Under the pieces are notes generated by a model that made no database searches, was not told the DNA's origin, and saw nothing but the letters and a program-made list of their open reading frames with translations. A stretch of DNA of 64,000 bases from Rebecca billardiae RCC1528 (lineage: Eukaryota > Haptophyta), in contig OZ251228.1 of the NCBI GenBank assembly GCA_965240325.2, positions 1,984,001 through 2,048,000 of the forward strand, written 5' to 3'. Position numbers and translations under genes: made by a program. Numbering within the stretch: position 1 is the first letter of the stretch; each line of letters opens with the position of its first letter. Positions 31,772 through 41,859 of the stretch are shown here, piece by piece.

Positions 31772-32304
31772 GGTAAACTGTAGCTGCCAAAAGCATACGG
31801 GGAAAGCGCGACGAGATAGTAGGCGCCGCGCGCGCCGAGGCGCTTCGCGCTTCCTCGTACGTCGCACCCGGACGCGTGGCACGCGACTCACGCGGCTGCG
31901 CATCGGCGCTGAGGTACAAGGGTCCATCCGCGCCGATCGCGCGCGTGCGCACGCCCTGCCTCGCCGCTGCGGCGGGCGCACGCGCTTCGCGAGCCGCCAT
32001 GCGTGCGCTGTGAGGCAAAAGCGCACGCGCGCGGCGAGGCACGTTGAACGCCCCAGACGCAGCGATGTGGCGTATAGCGTAGCACATGTCACACACGTGC
32101 CCTCAGCTTCGTGTGGCGCCGCGCGTGTGCACGGTCTCGGCGGTGCGCGTCGCGCACTTTGCGCAGCCGTCAGCACACAGCCAGCTGACCCACGTGCGCC
32201 CGGCGTCGTCGAGTGAGCTGTGCACTGCGCGCACGAGGCGTGGCGCTGCGTGCGTGGGCGCGTGGCGCTGCGTGCGTGGTCGACAGCGGGCGCGAAGATT
32301 GACG

Positions 32305-33450
32305 ATGGCGGATTTTCCCCCAAGCGCCGCATCCATGCGCTCGGCATCAGCGCGCACGAAGAGCGCCTCCGCCGCACGGGACGGGTGCACCATCCACAAC
32401 CGACGAGTCTGTCTCTCCCAGTCCAATGCCACCGCTCGCCGGCACCGCACACGCACGACGCAGCTGCCCCAGCAGTGGTTGGGGGCCGTCGGCCTCGCGA
32501 CACTTGCATGCGCCGCACTCGCATCCGCGGCCGACCTCCCACCGCCGGCGAAAGGCTGCCGGCCCCTGGCGACTGTCGTGCAGAACGCCACCCTGCCACC
32601 GCCTCCCACGCGCGCGGCCATCGATCGCGCGCTCGACGCGAGCGCGGCCGTTATGGCCGAGCGCGCCACCTACTTTGAGACCCTCCAGCGCGACCCTGAG
32701 GCCAGGGCGTGGACGAGCAGGCCGTTCATCGACTCGGGCATGAAGCTGGCGCCTGTGCCGGGGTGTGGTGATAAGCCGGGGATGGTTTGCATCTGCGGCG
32801 ACAGCGTGTCGCGCGAGATCACGCATCGCGTGGCGGCAGCGCTGCAGCCAGCGGTGAAGCGGCTGGTGATCCACACGCAGTGGCTCGACTGCCAGCGGGA
32901 GCGGGGCGCCAAGCACGCGCTGGGGATCACATCGCGCTGGGAGACGTGCAGCATCGCTCTTGTGGGCATGCCAGGGCTGCACACGCTGACCAGAGATGGC
33001 TGGGCCAAAGGCCTCCAAGGCCTACATAGCCGGGGCAACTGGCACCGCGCCTTGTTCAATGATCTGTACTCGAGGGTGACGGGCCTCGCTGACAAGATGC
33101 GCATCCCCTTTGTCTTCATCGGCACGGCTCCGGCGAATGGCAACCTGATCGTTCGTAATCCACCAAAGATCGACGCGGAGAAATTCCTCCCATTCGAGCT
33201 TGCGGACCTGTTCGCACGCTCCGAGAGCAGCATCATGGCCAAGAAGCCGCCCCACCCGTGGGTGCACTTTATGGACGTGAGCCGGCTCGTGCACAACTAC
33301 TTTGGGATCCGCTGCGACGGCATGCACTTCGAGTCCGACTTCCTGTACCCCGTGACAGGTGAGAATCGCACCGTGCACTGCCACAAGAGTCCCGCGCTGT
33401 ACGATAAAGTCGTGCTCGACACACTCCGCCGAGCCGGGCTTGTGGTGTAG
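32305..33450 (+). CDS. PC-esterase/SGNH-like secretory protein (putative glycan acyltransferase or esterase)
   Basis: This is a single-exon 381-aa protein (from the ATG at 32305; in-frame ATGs upstream lie in sequence without coding character). A signal anchor, WLGAVGLATLACAALASA, lies at aa ~57-74. The catalytic pattern is VCICGDSVSREI (aa ~163-174), the GDS nucleophile block, and a C-terminal RCDGMHFESDF (aa ~337-347) supplying Asp and His in a DxxH arrangement. This pair is the signature of the PC-esterase group (trichome-birefringence-like and Cas1 relatives), which acetylate polysaccharides or sialic acids. With a type II topology it would act in the Golgi on glycans; the substrate is unknown. 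A conserved His/Trp region (GNWHRALFNDLY) lies between. Confidence 0.72.
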   Translation: MADFPPSAASMRSASARTKSASAARDGCTIHNRRVCLSQSNATARRHRTRTTQLPQQWLGAVGLATLACAALASAADLPPPAKGCRPLATVVQNATLPPPPTRAAIDRALDASAAVMAERATYFETLQRDPEARAWTSRPFIDSGMKLAPVPGCGDKPGMVCICGDSVSREITHRVAAALQPAVKRLVIHTQWLDCQRERGAKHALGITSRWETCSIALVGMPGLHTLTRDGWAKGLQGLHSRGNWHRALFNDLYSRVTGLADKMRIPFVFIGTAPANGNLIVRNPPKIDAEKFLPFELADLFARSESSIMAKKPPHPWVHFMDVSRLVHNYFGIRCDGMHFESDFLYPVTGENRTVHCHKSPALYDKVVLDTLRRAGLVV

Positions 33451-34274
33451 ACAGTTCCGGACGTCATCTTGCACGTCGGGCCGTCGGCGTGCGCGGGTCG
33501 AGGCTCGTCACTCGGCACTCACGACAGCGCTTCAAGTCTCACAGACGTAAACATGCGCAGTCCTCTCGTCAGCGACTCAGCGTTTCCATCAGTCTGATGC
33601 CGCGCCCTCATCGCGCTCATTGATGAGCAGCAGGCGGCAAAACTTTGACTTTAAAATCTTTAAATCAGCATTGTGACAGAGTGAATCAGCACTAGTTAGT
33701 AGAGAGTGTAGAGACACGGACATACGACCAGGTAATGTAACTGAATGTCATATACGACGACTGACTATATATCTGCTCCTTCGCGTCGCGCACGGCCGGT
33801 GTCGCAGTCCTCACCGCTGCTGCACCTCCGCGTCGCCGTCGACCGAGTTGAGGAGGAGCTCGCGCTCGGCGTCGAGGAGCGAGCTCGCGTGCTCGAGCTC
33901 GCCCTTCCGAGCGCGGCACCGCGTATGCTCTGCAGCGCGGCGCGGTGCGCGCGCTGCGCGGCCTGCGAGGCGACAGACAGGCTGCGCGCTCGGGGAGGCT
34001 GCGCCGGTGGCGCCCCCACGCTTATTTCATTCATCGGTGCGGCTGCGTGAGATCATCCTGGTGCGATCAACCTTTGATCAGTCAAACGTCGTCGCTGCTG
34101 GAAGAATCTCATTACTGGCCGGAAAAATCGCTCGTAACGGTTTGTTACGTTACGCATCCTGAAGGGCGTGCGTTTTTTGGACGGACGGGCGTCACACCGG
34201 CGCGCTTTACGTATGGGGAATCTTGTGGGCGGGCCCGTTATTTCTCGTGAATACGCATCATGTGTTAAGGCGGG

Positions 34275-35780
34275 GAGTCTAAAAATTGAAACTCGCCCGC
34301 TCGGTCTCCGCTAGCCCTGAAAATCGTCCCCGTCCCTTTTTCTTGCTGATCAAAGATCTTTTTGAACTAATAACGTGGTTAGGGCTCTGGCTCCGGTTGA
34401 CCCAGGCTGCCAGTCCGGTCATAGAAACCGGGCGTACCGAAAATGATCATCGCATTCCTGCGGCCGAATGAGCCCCCGAAGTGTCCCGCAGGGCCCCAAG
34501 TGGTGTTGCCATGGATGGCCAATAAGTGCCCAGGGTGTGAAAATCAGTTTGTGACTAGTTCAGGCTCTATTGTTCATAGCTATTTACCCAGTCCGGTGAC
34601 ATATTCCCAATAGCTACGTATGCATCCGGCTCGCTCCCCGGGGACCGTGTTCTGACCAGAGTCTGAAATGGGTACATACATATATAGTAAAAACATATAT
34701 AGTAAAAGTAGAGTCTGGACTATAGAGGTAGTGCGCTTGTTTTTGGCCCAATAATAGTATCGCTCTGAAGTCATCATCTACAGTCCTCTCAAGTGACTCA
34801 ACAATTGATTACCCTATGGAGAGCACACCTGCACATCACACCTTCTCCTGGCCGCCTAGGCTTGCATGACGGGCACCTGCGGCCCCAGCACTCTCCATTC
34901 AGTCGAGCTGCACCCACCCATCATGACTAATGACTTCAGCCGGGTGGGTGACAATTGGAGGACTCCTCTGGGCAGCACGTGAAGCCGGCCAGCTCGGACG
35001 TGACCGTGGCCGACAGGCTCTCGACTGGCTCCCACACCTCTTGAGTCTTTCAGCTCAGCTTGTAGCACAGCGCGCCGCTGATTTTCGGCGGAGCCTCGTG
35101 TGCTGTGCTACAGGGCATACTCCCAATCAGCAGGTGGGCCGCTGGCAGGCTAGGTGCATCTGGTGCACTGTGGTGGCCATTCCCCGACCACCACCCGCAG
35201 AGACGTGGCCTGCGCACTGAAACCGCACTGCTCACGCCAGACTGTACTGCTAGACTGGCTGCTAGGCAGTATCAAAGGCCATCCAGCTGCAGCGCCAGGG
35301 CCCACTATACTACAGCCAGCCCACAGCCTGCTCCGGGGGTGGTTTTCCATCCCCGCCTGCCCTCGTGGTGGTCCAGCACCCCCGCGCAGCACCTGTCAGC
35401 CGGTTGTGCACCTGCATTCAATTTCTCTGATTGACTCAGCCCACACACCCGCCCAGCTCATACCCACCTGGTCTGTTGAGGGCTATAGGTGCAGTAACAG
35501 ATAGCATGCAGCAGTGGGCCTCAAACAGTGACTGAGCTGGTATAGACAGCCAAACATCACAAGGGTAACCAATTGTTGAGGGGACTGTCATAGCTACTAG
35601 CTAGGCAGCATCCATTGAGGTCCTCCAGTACGTGCAGTTTTCACGAGTGACTTCATAAAGGAGCTCACAGTGCCCGTCTCTGGCAGGGGTCAACCGAAGC
35701 CAGAGCCTTAGGGCCCGCAGGCGCAGTGCGGACTCCACGCTGCGCGCTCCGCCCCGGCACCGCGGGCGACATACATATAT
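34275..35780 (+). repeat. Dispersed repeat interrupted by an inserted element
   Basis: The two flanks, 34275-34382 and 35708-35780, align in order with the reverse complement of 40495-40645, sharing the palindrome GATCAAAGATC, the string ACGTGGTTAGGGC and the segment around CTCCACGCTGCGCG. The copy at 40495-40645 lacks the intervening 1.3 kb, which therefore is an insertion. Confidence 0.85.
34383..35707 (+). mobile_element. Non-autonomous terminal-inverted-repeat DNA transposon (1,325 bp)
   Basis: The ends form 21-bp inverted repeats with one mismatch: GGCTCTGGCTCCGGTTGACC at 34383 and the complement of GGTCAACCGAAGCCAGAGCC ending at 35707. The insertion is flanked by TTAG on both sides (34379-34382 and 35708-35711), and the related repeat at 40495-40645 shows the empty site with a single TTAG. 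No transposase frame is present inside, so it would need a helper. The superfamily cannot be fixed: the duplication could be read as TTA or TTAG. Confidence 0.85.
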
Positions 35781-35974
35781 GTCTAGCCGTCCTCGTGAAC
35801 GCCGACGCCAACTGCTGGCCGAAGGTGGGCACGCCGCCTGGCATGTCGATGCCGAGGCGGCTGCGTGTGTTCCTACTCAGTGGGATTTACGTGTCCTCAT
35901 GCCTTGGCGAGCGGCAGCAGATGCGGTGGGCATGCCGCTCGCCGTCGACGAGACGCGGTGCGTGAGTGATCCCG
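35781..35974 (+). repeat. Element end A, copy 1 (194 bp)
   Basis: By eye it is identical to 36508-36701. It begins GTCTAGCCGTCC directly after an ATATAT tract. Confidence 0.95.
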
Positions 35975-36203
35975 CGCGGACGTCCGCTGACGGAAGGCTG
36001 AGCGCCTGCGGACTCGTCGACTGAACCTCCACCTGACCGCCCGGGAGCAGCACTGCTGGGGACCTAACCTGAAAAACCCAATCGTGTTGGGAGGCAGGGG
36101 GTCACATGAGCCCTAAGTGCAGCGCCGCAAGACCGGGCGGTCGGACGGCGGGTGTTGTGATCCCGCCGCCCGAGCACCAGACCAACGGGCCCTGGGTGGG
36201 CGG

Positions 36204-36507
36204 GTTGCCGAAAGATGTTGGTCGGTGCACGCGACGCGCCACCCGCGTGCGAGCCGCCGCCGCCGGCGACGCAGGACGAGCTTGGCTGGAGCCATCTCGC
36301 ACGCCGCGCCTGGCGAAGCAGGCGGCAGAGGCCGGCGCCGGAAATCGATCTCCTGGGCGGCAGAACAACCCGGACAGACTGTTTGTCCGGGAGCAGCGCC
36401 CTTTGAGGCGAAGGTCTGGTAGAGGGCGATGTGGCTGATGAGCGGCGCTGGCGCCCGGCGTTCTTGTCGTCCTCTTAGACAATCAGTTATTGTACCAATA
36501 ACCCCAC
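36204..36507 (+). repeat. Element end B, copy 1 (304 bp)
   Basis: It matches 37221-37524 with a single visible substitution near 36413. It ends in a short hairpin, GTTATTG-TAC-CAATAAC, followed by CCCAC, and abuts end A copy 2 with no gap. Confidence 0.95.
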
Positions 36508-36701
36508 GTCTAGCCGTCCTCGTGAACGCCGACGCCAACTGCTGGCCGAAGGTGGGCACGCCGCCTGGCATGTCGATGCCGAGGCGGCTGCGTGTGTTCC
36601 TACTCAGTGGGATTTACGTGTCCTCATGCCTTGGCGAGCGGCAGCAGATGCGGTGGGCATGCCGCTCGCCGTCGACGAGACGCGGTGCGTGAGTGATCCC
36701 G
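36508..36701 (+). repeat. Element end A, copy 2 (194 bp)
   Basis: Second copy of 35781-35974, starting at the base after end B copy 1. Confidence 0.95.
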
Positions 36702-37220
36702 TTTCATGGTGTGTTGGGGAGCACCGCGTGGAGGAGAATCCCATTGAGTGATGGGAAGGAAAGGGGGCAAGGCACGTGTGAGTCGCGCACGCACGAGGGC
36801 CGGCCAGCGGGGGCTGGGCAGGTGGGGCAGTGCGAGTGAGACGGAACCCGAATAGGAGAGATAGCAGGCAGCCGGCCCCGAGGCGCGGCGCTGCGGAAGC
36901 AGGAGAAGGCTAGACGGCCTTTGCGGATGCTGTGAATGGCCCGCGGGTGCGCACGGGGCCCGGCGCGCGGTGTGCCGCCAGCGGTCCTTGTGTAGGAGCC
37001 GGCTGGCGTTGGCACCGGGGCGATCCCGAGGCAGGGCGGGAGAGATGGAGCAGCGATCCGCGTGGGGGCGCACCCACGGAGGAGGAGGCATGTGGCGAAG
37101 AGGGAACGGTGCGATCGGGGCGGGTGCGGAAGAGCCACAGGGTGCGCACGCACACAGAGAGAGAAGAGGCGGTGGCCCGAAGCGCGAGGGGGCGCGATGC
37201 GGAGCGTTGCTTACCGCCGA

Positions 37221-37524
37221 GTTGCCGAAAGATGTTGGTCGGTGCACGCGACGCGCCACCCGCGTGCGAGCCGCCGCCGCCGGCGACGCAGGACGAGCTT
37301 GGCTGGAGCCATCTCGCACGCCGCGCCTGGCGAAGCAGGCGGCAGAGGCCGGCGCCGGAAATCGATCTCCTGGGCGGCAGAACAACCCGGACAGACTGTT
37401 TGTCCGGGAGCAGCGCCCTTTGAGGCGATGGTCTGGTAGAGGGCGATGTGGCTGATGAGCGGCGCTGGCGCCCGGCGTTCTTGTCGTCCTCTTAGACAAT
37501 CAGTTATTGTACCAATAACCCCAC
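37221..37524 (+). repeat. Element end B, copy 2 (304 bp)
   Basis: Second copy of 36204-36507; it is followed by an AT microsatellite. The cores between A and B differ completely: 229 bp (35975-36203) in the first unit and 519 bp (36702-37220) in the second. Confidence 0.95.
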
Positions 37525-37588
37525 ATATATATACATATATAAAAAACTAGCGCTACAGTATATATATATATATATACATATATACATT
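37525..37588. repeat. AT-rich simple repeat beside the tandem elements
   Basis: ATATATATACATATATA runs on both sides of a short A-tract; it is the right flank of the element pair ending at 37524. Confidence 0.9.
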
Positions 37589-37851
37589 AGTAGATTGAAG
37601 CAAGCCAAGCCCCGCGTATCAGAGTACACTACTCTCTGTCAAGTGCCTCATCACTTACACCCGTCGGATTCCAATTTCCACCAGCAGGTTGTTACGGTTC
37701 GTATAAGGCGGCCGTTGAGCGGGAGGCGGCCCGACTCCGCCGTTCACATTAATCGGCAGGCTCGAGATGGTAACCGCGCGCGCTCGAATCTCAAATCTTG
37801 CGACACGGTCGCGTCGTTGCTCAGCAGAGTCTCACAGGGATGACAGGGAGT

Positions 37852-38786
37852 TCACGAACCGACGAGATCTCCGCACGGCGCAGGGTCGAGCCGTCGGCGT
37901 GCTTCTCGCGTGTGGGCCAGCTCGCGGTATTGCGCCTTTGGTCGCCGATATAGTGCGCACATCACATCACACACCTCGTCGATGTCTGTGAACAGCCGCA
38001 GCCGGCGGCACAAGCGCGCACATGGATGGCGGAAAGCGCATTGGGTCAGCCAGCCAGGCCATGCGGTGCGGCACGTTGGGCGCCCGACGTGCGCGGAAGG
38101 CACTGCGGGCTGCACGCACCGGTCTTCTTGACTTCGAAGATCTCCCACCACGGTGGCTCCTTGGGCAGCGCGAGCTGCAGCGAGCGCGCCGCCATGCTGA
38201 GCGCTGCGCAGCAGATCACCTCGGGCGCAAAGCGGAGGCAAAGGTTTGTGCGCGCCGAGTCGTTGATCGTGTTCCACGCCAGCTGCGCGAGCTGCTTCTC
38301 GACGGCTGAGTCGACGCTGATCAGCTTGACGTAGTTCAGGATGAACTTGTGCGGGTGCTCCGTGTACAGGATGAAGCCGAGCTCCTGGAGGACATCATGC
38401 TCAGCCTTGGTTACAACCAGCTTCAGGTTGGCGTAGTGATCCGAGTGGATGTCGAGGGGTTCGAGGGAGCCGAGCCCACCCTGTCTGTACTGGAACAGAG
38501 CGTTAAAAACGTTCAGCACCTCACGAAGCCTCCGCGGGCACTCCTCCACCTTGGCCGACAGGAAGAGCACTCCCATCGCCACGTGCCGCACATCGTGGCG
38601 CACAAACGACCGTCGCGCGTAGAACCGATGGAAGAGCACCTGCGCCGTCGCCGCTGCCACTTGCGGTAGCTCGAGCATGATTGCCGCCTCCTGGATCAGG
38701 TCGCAGCCGTATATGCGCTGCTCGACTATCTCATCCGTCTCCTCATCAGGTCCATCGGCCGCCGCGGGAGCAGCGGCGGCCTCCAT
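37852..38786 (-). CDS. Cyclin L-like cyclin without RS tail, two exons
   Basis: Exons 38786-38120 and 37985-37852 (134-nt GT-AG intron, donor GTGCG) give 266 aa. The first cyclin box reads YGCDLIQEAAIMLELPQVAAATAQ.. then FLSAKVEECPRRLREVLNVF; the second contains LGFILYTEHPHKFIL, AWNTINDSARTNLCLRF and ICCAALSMAARSL. These are the diagnostic blocks of cyclin L, partner of CDK10/CDK11-type kinases in transcription and pre-mRNA splicing in the nucleus. The splice restores WWEIFEVKKTDIDEVCDVM, matching the end of the second box. Animal cyclin L carries a long Arg/Ser domain after this; here the protein stops about 30 aa later, so the RS tail is missing. It is divergent from the JmjC gene. Confidence 0.9.
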
Positions 38787-38870
38787 CGTCGTGCGCGAAA
38801 CACGAGAGTCAAGCAGAGCCAACTGCCACGCGCCCGGCCCTCGGAGCAAGGGGGTTCTCGGAGGTGCGCG
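38787..38870. promoter_or_regulatory. Divergent intergenic spacer, 84 bp, presumed bidirectional promoter
   Basis: This is the shortest of the six head-to-head spacers in the window; both untranslated leaders and core promoters must fit in 84 bp or overlap the coding regions. Confidence 0.5.
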
Positions 38871-40409
38871 ATGCCGATCGCGCCCACCCGCCCGGCCGCG
38901 CTCGCATTCGCGCTGAGCGTCGTGCTCGTCCAGTCGGTGAAGGGGCACCCGCTCGATGACGCGTGCGCCGAGGGTCGCACTGACGATGCGCGTCGCATCG
39001 CCAACGAGCTCGCGGCACGCGCCCACGGCGCCTGGGACCGCGACGAGTACGCAGACGCGATCCCCCTGTACGACGAGCTGCTTGTGGCTTCGTGCGGCTG
39101 CAATGGCACCGTGACGTGCGCCGCGCTCCCGCGAATGGAGCAGCTGCAGGTACACGCCAACATGGCCTCGTCGCTCATGATGCGCGCGCGGGACAAGACA
39201 GTTCCAACCGCCGAGCGGGGCCGAATGCTCGCACGCTCCGCCTTCCACTGGCAGGTGCCGCTCTCGATCGTGCCACAAGACGCGCACCTGCAGTACTTCT
39301 CGCAGCTCGTCGGGGCCGACCATGGGCTCGCTGCCGCGCTCGCCTCGCGTGCGGACGAGGTCGCCGTGGCTGAGCGCGAAGGCGCGCTCATGCGCGTCGA
39401 ACCGATCGAGCGGCGCGCTGCCGCATCGATCACACGCGAACAATTTGTGACGGAGTTCGCCACGCCGCGCCGTCCGGTCGTGCTCACGGGCGTGCTCGAC
39501 GGCGTGAGGGACGACGATCGGCCCTCGCTGCAGGAGATCATGCGTGTCTGCGGCGAGAAGCTCGTGACCGTCCAGCGTCGCCGTCCGGCTGCGGCCGCGG
39601 GCGCCGCTGACCTCGGCGCTTGGGCGGGGCTGGAGTCGGCGCTGTCGGAGATCAGCCTGAACGAGTATTACGCTGCGGCCGAGGAGGAGCGCGCCGACGG
39701 GTGGCAGGTCTTCGACTGGTCGCTCCCGCGGCACTGCCCGGAGTGGGCGGCGCGCTGGCGCGCGCCCGAGCTGCTCAGCGGAGCGAATCTTCTCGACGGA
39801 CTCCCGCTGGGGGCGGAGGGCCGCGCTGAGTACGCGCTGGGCGGCGGCTGGCCGAGCCTGTTTGTGCAGCCGGTCGGCTCGTCGTGCGGCGCGCACATCG
39901 ACGCGTACGGCACGCACTTCTGGCAGCTGCCGCTCAACGGTACCAAGCGGTGGCGCGTCGTTCACGTCGCGGACGCGCACCTGCTCGCGCCGGTGCCACC
40001 GCGCACGCGCACCCTGCAGGTGGAGGAGCTGTTCGAGCCGGACTATGCGGCGCACCCGCAGCTCAGGCTGGCGCGCGTCCGTGAGGCATACGTGCAGCCT
40101 GGGGAGGCCATCTTCGTGCCCGCAGGAGCGGCGCACCAGGTGGCCAACGTGGGGGCCAGCCCCCACGGCGCCAGCCCTACCACTCTCGACGGGGCAGCCC
40201 CGCTTGTCGCCGCGCTCTCGGGCAACCTGATCGACGGCACGAATGCGGAGGAGGCGCTGCGCGAGCTGTTCTTCGGGGCTGAGCTAGGCACGCGCGACGA
40301 CGTCGCCCGCACACTCGAATATGTCAAGGAGGCCGCTGCCAAGCTCGCTACGCAAGGAGGACCATCCGCCTCCACTATGCCACAGCAGTCGTCGCAGTGT
40401 GAGTCGTAA
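38871..40409 (+). CDS. Secretory JmjC/cupin-like oxygenase with N-terminal TPR-like helices
   Basis: This is a single-exon 512-aa protein. The N-terminus, LAFALSVVLVQSVKG, is a signal peptide. Residues ~45-110 form helix pairs with TPR spacing (AWDRDEYADAIPLYDELL; LQVHANMASSLMMRARD). The JmjC part starts near aa 190 (FATPRRPVVLTGVLDG) and has the iron site HIDAYGTHFWQLPLNGTKRW (HxD, aa ~341) with the third ligand in FVPAGAAHQVANVG (aa ~420); the Lys/Arg after NGT is in the usual 2-oxoglutarate position. This is the layout of small JmjC hydroxylases, here probably in the ER or outside the cell. The target is unknown. AT-rich 3' flank follows. It starts 84 bp from cyclin L. Confidence 0.83.
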   Translation: MPIAPTRPAALAFALSVVLVQSVKGHPLDDACAEGRTDDARRIANELAARAHGAWDRDEYADAIPLYDELLVASCGCNGTVTCAALPRMEQLQVHANMASSLMMRARDKTVPTAERGRMLARSAFHWQVPLSIVPQDAHLQYFSQLVGADHGLAAALASRADEVAVAEREGALMRVEPIERRAAASITREQFVTEFATPRRPVVLTGVLDGVRDDDRPSLQEIMRVCGEKLVTVQRRRPAAAAGAADLGAWAGLESALSEISLNEYYAAAEEERADGWQVFDWSLPRHCPEWAARWRAPELLSGANLLDGLPLGAEGRAEYALGGGWPSLFVQPVGSSCGAHIDAYGTHFWQLPLNGTKRWRVVHVADAHLLAPVPPRTRTLQVEELFEPDYAAHPQLRLARVREAYVQPGEAIFVPAGAAHQVANVGASPHGASPTTLDGAAPLVAALSGNLIDGTNAEEALRELFFGAELGTRDDVARTLEYVKEAAAKLATQGGPSASTMPQQSSQCES

Positions 40410-40494
40410 TAACTTACTTAGCGAGTCGAGTCGTACTACTCGTGACACTATTCACTATATAATAACAGTCATCGTCGTAGACTCTCAAAGACCA

Positions 40495-40645
40495 TATATA
40501 TTATGGCCCGCGGTGCAGGGCGGAACGCGCAGCGTGGAGCCCGCTCCGTGGGCCCTAACCACGTTTCAAAAAGATCTTTGATCAAAGAAAAAAGGGACGG
40601 GGCGGTGTTTTCCGGAGTGGAGGAGGCCGAGTTTCGATTTTTTGA
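40495..40645 (-). repeat. Dispersed repeat, uninterrupted copy (empty site)
   Basis: In reverse complement it matches 34275-34382 joined to 35708-35780. It shows the single TTAG target that the inserted element at 34383-35707 duplicated. Confidence 0.85.
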
Positions 40646-41801
40646 GACCTCCTTACAGTACACATGGATTAGCGTCGAAAAAGGGCGCGTCCGCCGTCTT
40701 GAATAGTGAACAGAGGAATCAACGAAACCCACGCCCAAGTGTGCGAGGCTGGGTAATTGTGGGTAGACTCTCGTTAATGTAGTGTGACCATAGTAAAATA
40801 ATATGGCCTCGCCGCCGCAAGATGCCAAGAACGACCGTTGACATAATCGTCCAACCAACTCCAATAGTGCGAGACATTGAAAAATACCCGCCGTAGCTAT
40901 CCGTATAGTCGGAGCCCGAGGGGGCGCGCGCGGCGTGTTACATCCCCGCGTTTTGTACATCCGGGAGACGAGGCGTCGTCCCGAAGGCGCCCTCGTCGCG
41001 CCCCTCGCCGAGCCGACCCCCGCCGCCCGGGGGCGGGCTGCTGGGCGCACGAGCGCGAGCTGGCCACCGGCGTGAAGCCGAGGTCGAGCCAACTCGTCCT
41101 TCAGCTCGCAGGCGGCCCGGCTCCTGCGGCCGACCGCCCTGCTCGGGCATCCGCCTGCCTGCTTTGGCGCGGAGGCAAAACCGTACGGCCTAGCCCGCCG
41201 CCGCCACGCGGCGGCCAGTCGGGGTGTCGTGTCGCGATTTGCGGGTGCGCGCCTCGCGGGGCAGGTGGCACTGTCCCGCCCGAGCGGTTCCGACCCCCGA
41301 AATTCCCTCGCAAGCGCCCGCGAACGCGGATCCTCGCCGCGGGCTCGCCGGGGCCCATGTGCGCACCCGGGTGCCCCTGTCGAGCCAGTCTGGTGCGAGC
41401 ACCGAAGGATGGTGCGGGCCGGGAGGCGTGGTGCGCGACGCCACCGAGGCCGCGGGCCAGCTAGGCACCGCTTGCGCGCCCACCAGTAGCCTGTGGCCCG
41501 ACCACGCGTTCAACCGTGGCACCCGATGGCAGTCACGGTGCTCTGCGCCTCGGCTGGAGCGCGCTGTGCGCTCAGTAACGCGAGCGGCCGCCAAGTTGCC
41601 GGGTAGACGCCGTGCGCACGCTCTGGCAGCTGCGGATCAGCATCCTGCGAAGCTCTGCTGCCCCCACCTGAATGCTCGCACCACCCACCACGCGGCCCAG
41701 CCGGCCGCGCGCGCCGCCGCGGCCACCTCACCCGACGACTGCGAGCCTTGGGATACTGCGCGTATATTGTGTGCTCAACGTGGGTGACAGCACAGCTGCG
41801 C

Positions 41802-41859
41802 CGCGGGCCCCCAACTACGTTGGTTCTGACGGAAGAGGACCGCGGAACGCGGTCATTAT
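41802..41859 (+). repeat. Hairpin-tipped direct repeat, copy 1
   Basis: It contains ACTACGTTGGTTCT and then the perfect hairpin GACCGCG-GAA-CGCGGTC. Copy 2 at 42276-42330 is about 90 percent identical by eye. Confidence 0.85.

Larger units (their letters stand above)
29436..32304. other. Intergenic region with inverted repeat B and dispersed repeat ends
   Basis: No gene is supported. It holds a 16-C homopolymer ending at 30015, a hairpin motif at 30336-30354, a transposon-end-like motif at 30360-30385, and a large inverted repeat (30644-31771). 31772-32304 is the presumed upstream region of the SGNH-like gene. Confidence 0.6.
35781..37524 (+). mobile_element. Tandem pair of elements with shared ends and different cores (A-x-B, A-y-B)
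   Basis: The order is A1, core x, B1, A2, core y, B2, with B1 and A2 in direct contact. Outer flanks are both AT-repeat sequence (…ATATAT and ATATAT…), as if the pair had gone into one simple-repeat target. A terminal hairpin near the right end and end-to-end tandem arrangement recall Helitron-type elements, but the canonical TC start and CTRR end are not present. No transposase or helicase frame is seen. Confidence 0.6.
33451..37851. other. Intergenic block of nested mobile-element remnants
   Basis: No host gene is supported over 4.4 kb. Identified pieces are an interrupted repeat (34275-34382 and 35708-35780), a terminal-inverted-repeat element inside it (34383-35707), two tandem elements sharing their ends (35781-37524), and AT-rich simple sequence (37525-37588). 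The stretch 33451-34274 shows nothing I can name. Confidence 0.6.

Noticed and set aside
36624-37499. 291-codon minus-strand frame across the tandem elements
   Set aside because: It crosses A2, core y and B2; it has no recognised domain, and the repeated ends explain its persistence.
35781-37524. Calling the tandem pair canonical Helitrons
   Set aside because: The terminal hairpin and head-to-tail contact fit, but the TC start, CTRR end and Rep/helicase gene are absent.
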